From: Russula earlei
Taxonomy: Eukaryota > Basidiomycota > Agaricomycetes > Russulales > Russulaceae
Assembly (NCBI GenBank): GCA_025769875.1
Contig: JAGFNK010000064.1
Span: forward strand, 1 to 64,000
Reading direction: 5' to 3'
DNA: 64,000 nucleotides
Position numbers and translations under genes: made by a program. The notes under the pieces were generated by a model. That model saw only the letters and a list, made by a program, of their open reading frames with translations, was not told the DNA's origin and did not search any database. Positions 59,900-64,000 of the stretch are shown here, one piece after another. Each line of letters opens with the position of its first letter. Positions within the stretch are counted from its first letter, which is position 1.

Positions 59900-60557
59900 T
59901 CAAAAGCAGAATCACAATCGAGGTGTACTCTAGTACAATGCAGCCTCATGGTTCGGATTTCTCCACTAACTTTGTCAGGATTGATTGGCTCGGTGCACGC
60001 TCGTCTCATCACTGCTAAGACAACGTGCGGCAACATATATATTGACCGTAACCCTCTGCCGTCTATCAAAATTCTGATGTTCTTGGTAAAATATCTATTC
60101 TAACATAACACCAAGGGCCGCCTCTTTGAGACTGACTTTAGAGCTACAAACATACCACTGCTAATGGAACGCTAGAAGCATGAGTGCCTAATACGTGTAC
60201 TTGAACTCATGTTGACAAGCTCCTGCTAGTCCTGGTCTCATGTTGTTTGTTTCATTGGGTCTCCTACAGCTTCGGTGATCCTTATGGTTAACTGCCCACC
60301 ACAGGATCCCAAGATTGCAATGTGTCCTTTTTTGGTGGCATCGTGGTGGTGTTCCCTTCAGCAATGTGACTGGCATGTACGTCGAAGTCCGCATTGTCCG
60401 TCTGGGCCACTTGCACACCCACAACCACATCACAATGCTCAAATATAGTTCCTTCATATAAATCGATCTACCTTCCCGCATAACGGCTGACACAAGCGGT
60501 CTGTCTCACTCGGGACCCCCTTCAACACCCACCCTATACACTTCCCATCTACCTGCC
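59900..60557. other. Intergenic, no supported gene
   Basis: A minus-strand frame at 60,188-60,493 is the longest, with no recognisable motif. Nothing else seen. Confidence 0.35.
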
Positions 60558-61225
60558 ATGGCGAGCGACTCATCCAGGACGACTTGTGCTACCTTTGAAA
60601 AGTTTTCCTCCGGAACGGATAGCCAAACCGATACTGACTCTACCTGGCAGGGTTGTACGTCTTATAAAAGCTCTGGTAGCTTCACGCAGACCACTGCCCT
60701 AGACTCTATGGCACAAGTTTCACGCCTCCCCCTTCGAGAACCGGCTTCCCTCATTGGTTACTCTCACGGAGACCTTATGACACTAGTTTGTCGTTCTTCT
60801 TGCCCCAACAAGGGACCCGTCCTCATACTCTAACCACGCAGGACATATCGTTCTTGGAAACCATCGTCAATGACGTATTCACGTTCCTTCAGGGAATCAT
60901 TCGTGCTGGACAATCTCATCACTGGGCCGACTTCAATCTTTGGGTTGACTTTCATGGGAGACTTTCGAACGCCCTCGCTGCCAAGCGAGTGCTTTCCGCT
61001 CAGAAAGTGAGGGGATATTTCGAAGAAATTGATGTCAAGGCGTTGACTGGGCTCGACTTTCCCAAGGGGTCATGGACGTTGTTGTCAACGGAGGAGTTGA
61101 AGTCCTCCAGGGGCATTGCTGATCAACAATACCTACATGATTTGTATACGGATGCCATGGCCCCAGTCGATTTTGATTGGGATGGCGCTGCTGCAGGCCA
61201 ATTCAACGCAGAGGGATCTCTATAA
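60558..61225 (+). CDS. Unrecognised protein, probably two exons
   Basis: ATG 60,558 opens a Ser/Thr-rich start. A 44-bp intron, 60,659-60,702, puts it in frame with the long second exon that ends at TAA 61,223-61,225. The predicted protein is about 207 aa. After a Ser/Pro-rich N-terminus it has a helical middle (QDISFLETIVNDVFTFLQGI, ADFNLWVDFHGRLSNALAAK) and an acidic C-terminus. No signal peptide or membrane span. I do not recognise the family. The donor is not a strong consensus, so the first exon may be wrong. Confidence 0.5.
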
Positions 61226-61345
61226 GAAGCCTTCAATTAATCCTCACGTATTACGATATTAACGAATCCAACTGTCTATATTCTATATTAACAAATGATG
61301 CATAGCATGGCAAATAGTTGATGTTCCTTGACCCAAGTCTGCACT

Positions 61346-61891
61346 TCACGTGAACATTCCCGCCAGTAGTTCGCCACCCGATACAGTCCTGCCGTCCTCC
61401 CAGCGACCTACCCTGACCCGTGCGGCGTCCGACACTCTCATGCGTTCCTCAAAATGATCAAGGATAAACACACTAGTCCATGTGACGGCCCACAGTGCAC
61501 CGATTGCACCGGCGCAAACCACAGGGATCGCCCATGGGCCGGACCAACGGGCCTCCGCCCATATGAGCGCGCGCTGCATTACCGTGTTGCCGCGCATGGA
61601 GACGGTGACGCCCGGCGGTGGCGGGGGGAGAGGCAACGTGAGACGCGCTCTTAGCTCGACCAACAGACCTGCAATCACGATAACGAAGAGGATCGGCGGC
61701 GCTGCGGCTCGAAACATCGCCCTTGGAGAGTTTGTTGTCCTTTGGCGGCGCCGTGAGTCCATTGCAGTGGGCGCGACTGTGATGCGTCGGTTGTGGAGGT
61801 CATGGCAAAAGGACAGTCGGCGTTGTGGACGTTGGGGTGGGCTGAGGCAGGATGAGGATGCTGGCAGTTCTGATCGCTTGTTGCGCGACAT
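61346..61891 (-). CDS. Small putative membrane protein, unrecognised
   Basis: Single frame of 181 codons. Two hydrophobic segments, at about residues 64-81 (ILFVIVIAGLLVELRA) and 119-145 (WAIPVVCAGAIGALWAVTW), are separated by a proline run. A later ATG at residue 44 or 59 could be the true start, since the first 45 residues are low in structure. The pattern of two spans and a polar tail suggests an organelle membrane protein, but no family is recognised. The opposite strand is also open, which lowers confidence. Confidence 0.42.
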   Translation of the reverse strand: MSRNKRSELPASSSCLSPPQRPQRRLSFCHDLHNRRITVAPTAMDSRRRQRTTNSPRAMFRAAAPPILFVIVIAGLLVELRARLTLPLPPPPPGVTVSMRGNTVMQRALIWAEARWSGPWAIPVVCAGAIGALWAVTWTSVFILDHFEERMRVSDAARVRVGRWEDGRTVSGGELLAGMFT

Positions 61892-62789
61892 CGCTGATAT
61901 TGGTTTTTTTTCTCAGATGGATAACGATGCGGGGATGTGTTGCTTCTAGATCCATATGATACGGTTTAGCTTCGAGTTCTATAAAGAATCATCGTTGCGA
62001 AGCACGACTGCCCAACAGGCCGGACTGAACAAAGTAGTTCATCAATCGTCATACAAAACGGACCTGACAATAGTTCTGGAACTCTGCGATTACGTCCAGC
62101 AGGAGCCGAAAGCATTGCTAAACCCCACTAGATTTCGATAATCTATAGATTTTTAGGCACATCACCGTGACGCATCCCGTTCGTTCATCTTTTATCATCG
62201 CTTCATTCCCTTCACTTCACTGAGCCACTACCGCTACGATCAAGTCGCCGACACAAAGCGTCTGAAACAATAGTTGATGAGCTCCCAGAGTTGTTACAAG
62301 TGAGCCGGAACTTTGTTTGGTTCTGAGGAGCAGGGGCGGCATTGTAACTCTCGCTGCCAATTTCTCTGTCCTCTCTTTCAATCTTCTTGCTTATCGGAGA
62401 CCAGAGGTCCTTCTTCAGTTTGCTCTTTCTGTCTCTACGAAGAGTGACCTTGAACTTTCGTCTGCTAGTCGAGATTGGTCGCCTCCAGGCTCTTCGGTCG
62501 AAGCATCGACATGTTCCATTCTCTCCACATCTTCATGAAGCAGACTGACTTCTCAGACAATACATCAACCGCAAAGCGTCAAAAATGCATCATTGTCTCA
62601 ATTACACGACTAAATGGGTTGTGTGGTAGGTGAGGCAGTGATTTCGTGGCTTGTGCTCGCTACTTTATCTGGTGACTGAGTAGGCGAAGTTGGTATTAAT
62701 CCTTCGATTCTGCTCCCCTTTCGTATATCCCAGGAAACAATCCTGGTTTTTAGCGTCTCACAATCTTCGCTCCATCAAGAATTTCCGTC
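61892..62789. other. Intergenic, no supported gene
   Basis: Short plus-strand frames at 61,956-62,141 and 62,317-62,538 show no motif. Left unannotated. Confidence 0.35.
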
Positions 62790-64000
62790 ATGGTTAAGCA
62801 TACCGCTGAGGCCTCCGTTGTCACAGCTGGCTGCGCGTCGTCTTCTCCTTCTCGGAATCACCAGAAAGCCACCAAGCGAGCCAGAGCCAAGGATGATGTA
62901 CGGAGAACCCAGAAAGGGTTCATGGTCAAATCAAAGTTGAGATCCCGTCGCCGGTCCCATGAGGGAAAGTGGTGGCGTCATAACATCTTCATCCCTGCGT
63001 CCGAGTTGTTGGTGCGTAGCTTCGCTCTATGCTTCATAGCATCGTCCTGACTACCCACTCCGCAGAACGAACTACCGGTGAGGGTACGGGAAGAGGTTGA
63101 AAGTATCAAGGGCTGTTGTCTTCCGCACTTTACCGGAACCTACTCTGGCAATCACGGTGACTCCGAGTCCGGGGTCGATAACAGCAACCTCCACAGACAT
63201 CAGCTGTTCTCTACAGACCACGCAGAGAACCTGGACCCAGAAATACGCCAGTGGCTGCCAAGGATTGTCTGCCCGGCGTTCCCCCTTAGCATCCGGTGTA
63301 AGGGTGGGTAAGTCGTTGCAGCCAATGTTACTCGAGCAGCTTACCATTCACTTTGTCAAGGAACCAGCCAGGTGACGCGATGCTACGTCACATCGAAGAT
63401 ATGTGAAGGCTTCCAGGAATGTTTCCCAGGAGAATATATGTTTCCTCGATCCAGTGATCCGAAGCCAACTCTCGACGAGTATCGATTTCTGAAGATGACC
63501 TTCGGGCAATTGGAGTTCCTGAGAAACCAGCTTCCACGAAAAGCGTGAAGTGGGACAACCCAGCCTAACCCCAGAGATGGTGGAAGGGATTCTGCACTCC
63601 TGGCGTCCGATCGTGAGGCCAGGGGTGGAGCAAGTTCTGCTCTCGGAGTTCCCACCTGTCCGCATGCCGTCGTCCTTCGGCTCTGCCAACCATGACTCGG
63701 CCGAGCTAGGACACGGCGGTATGTTGCGATATTGCGACGCACACCTCAACACAAACTCGCTTAGCGCAACCGTTGTCGATGAGCATATGGAGGACGAGCC
63801 AGACTTGGTTTATCCAGAACTCTATCTTCCCCCTCGACTCCTTTCCCAGACTGGCGATCCAGCATATATCGCTGCCGCGGTTGCAGCGCACGAACCAATG
63901 ATGGAGGAAGAAACGTCACCGCTTGTCCACGTACCATTCCCTCCGGATACCCCTCAAACTTGTCTTGAAGGGGCTGTGCCGATGGATGAGTGCGATTTGG
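62790..64000 (+). CDS. Unrecognised multi-exon gene, cut by the window edge
   Basis: ATG 62,790 begins a basic exon (NHQKATKRARAKDDVRRTQK, SKLRSRRRSHEGKWWRHNIF) that ends at 63,011. It joins in phase to exon 2, 63,066-63,307, which ends at a GTAAGT donor. An exon around 63,410-63,540 reads CFPGEYMFPRSSDPKPTLDE. From about 63,550 a long frame (PEMVEGILHSWRPIVRPGVE, later SQTGDPAYIAAAVAAHEPMM) stays open to the last base, so the gene continues to the right. The junctions between 63,308 and 63,560 are not solved. The lysine/arginine-rich start would suit a nuclear protein. Family not recognised. Confidence 0.5.

Noticed and set aside
60188..60493. 101-codon minus-strand frame
   Set aside because: No recognisable motif, no splice partner and no conserved neighbour logic.

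Overview
This window is nuclear DNA from a filamentous basidiomycete, most likely an Agaricomycete. Introns are short (about 45-75 bp, GT-AG with a few GC-AG) and genes sit close together on both strands. Most of the left 45 kb is filled by two expanded families typical of Agaricomycetes: a kinase-like family and a DUF6532-like family. I could not compute statistics or run searches, so family calls rest on motifs read by eye.

Layout. Positions 1-45,250 are accessory, repeat-rich DNA. They hold six copies of an intron-rich protein kinase-like gene (1.5-2.8 kb, 14.0-15.3, 16.9-18.3, 27.9-29.2, 33.2-34.5 and 43.8-45.2 kb). They also hold six copies of a DUF6532-like gene (9.8-10.9, 19.1-20.5, 30.4-31.9, 35.4-37.0, 37.8-40.4 and 41.9-43.3 kb). 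In five places a kinase and a DUF6532 gene stand head to head across a 0.5-1.2 kb intergenic region. One pair is split by a 6.0-kb Ty1/copia element with identical LTRs and a 5-bp target duplication. Two pairs form an inverted duplication of about 3.5-3.9 kb, and two others form a tandem duplication. A 1.1-kb solo LTR interrupts the last exon of one DUF6532 copy. Positions 20.7-27.9 kb contain no gene I can support: the stretch looks like transposon debris, including a 1.3-kb stretch that is very poor in G.

Positions 46.9-64 kb are ordinary conserved genome: SLA1 (endocytic actin adaptor, three SH3 domains, SHD1, SHD2 and Pan1-binding type repeats), SEC7/BIG-type ARF guanine nucleotide exchange factor, deoxyhypusine synthase divergent from SEC7, then an unrecognised two-exon gene, a small membrane protein ORF and an unrecognised gene that runs off the right edge. 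A truncated alpha/beta-hydrolase relic marks the border between the two halves.

Function. SLA1 and SEC7 both belong to membrane traffic (endocytosis and Golgi export), and DHS matures eIF5A; their adjacency is probably chance. The notable signal is the repeated divergent kinase/DUF6532 pair, which behaves like a two-gene unit that is copied, inverted and decays as a unit. What it does is unknown; co-regulation from one promoter region is my inference.
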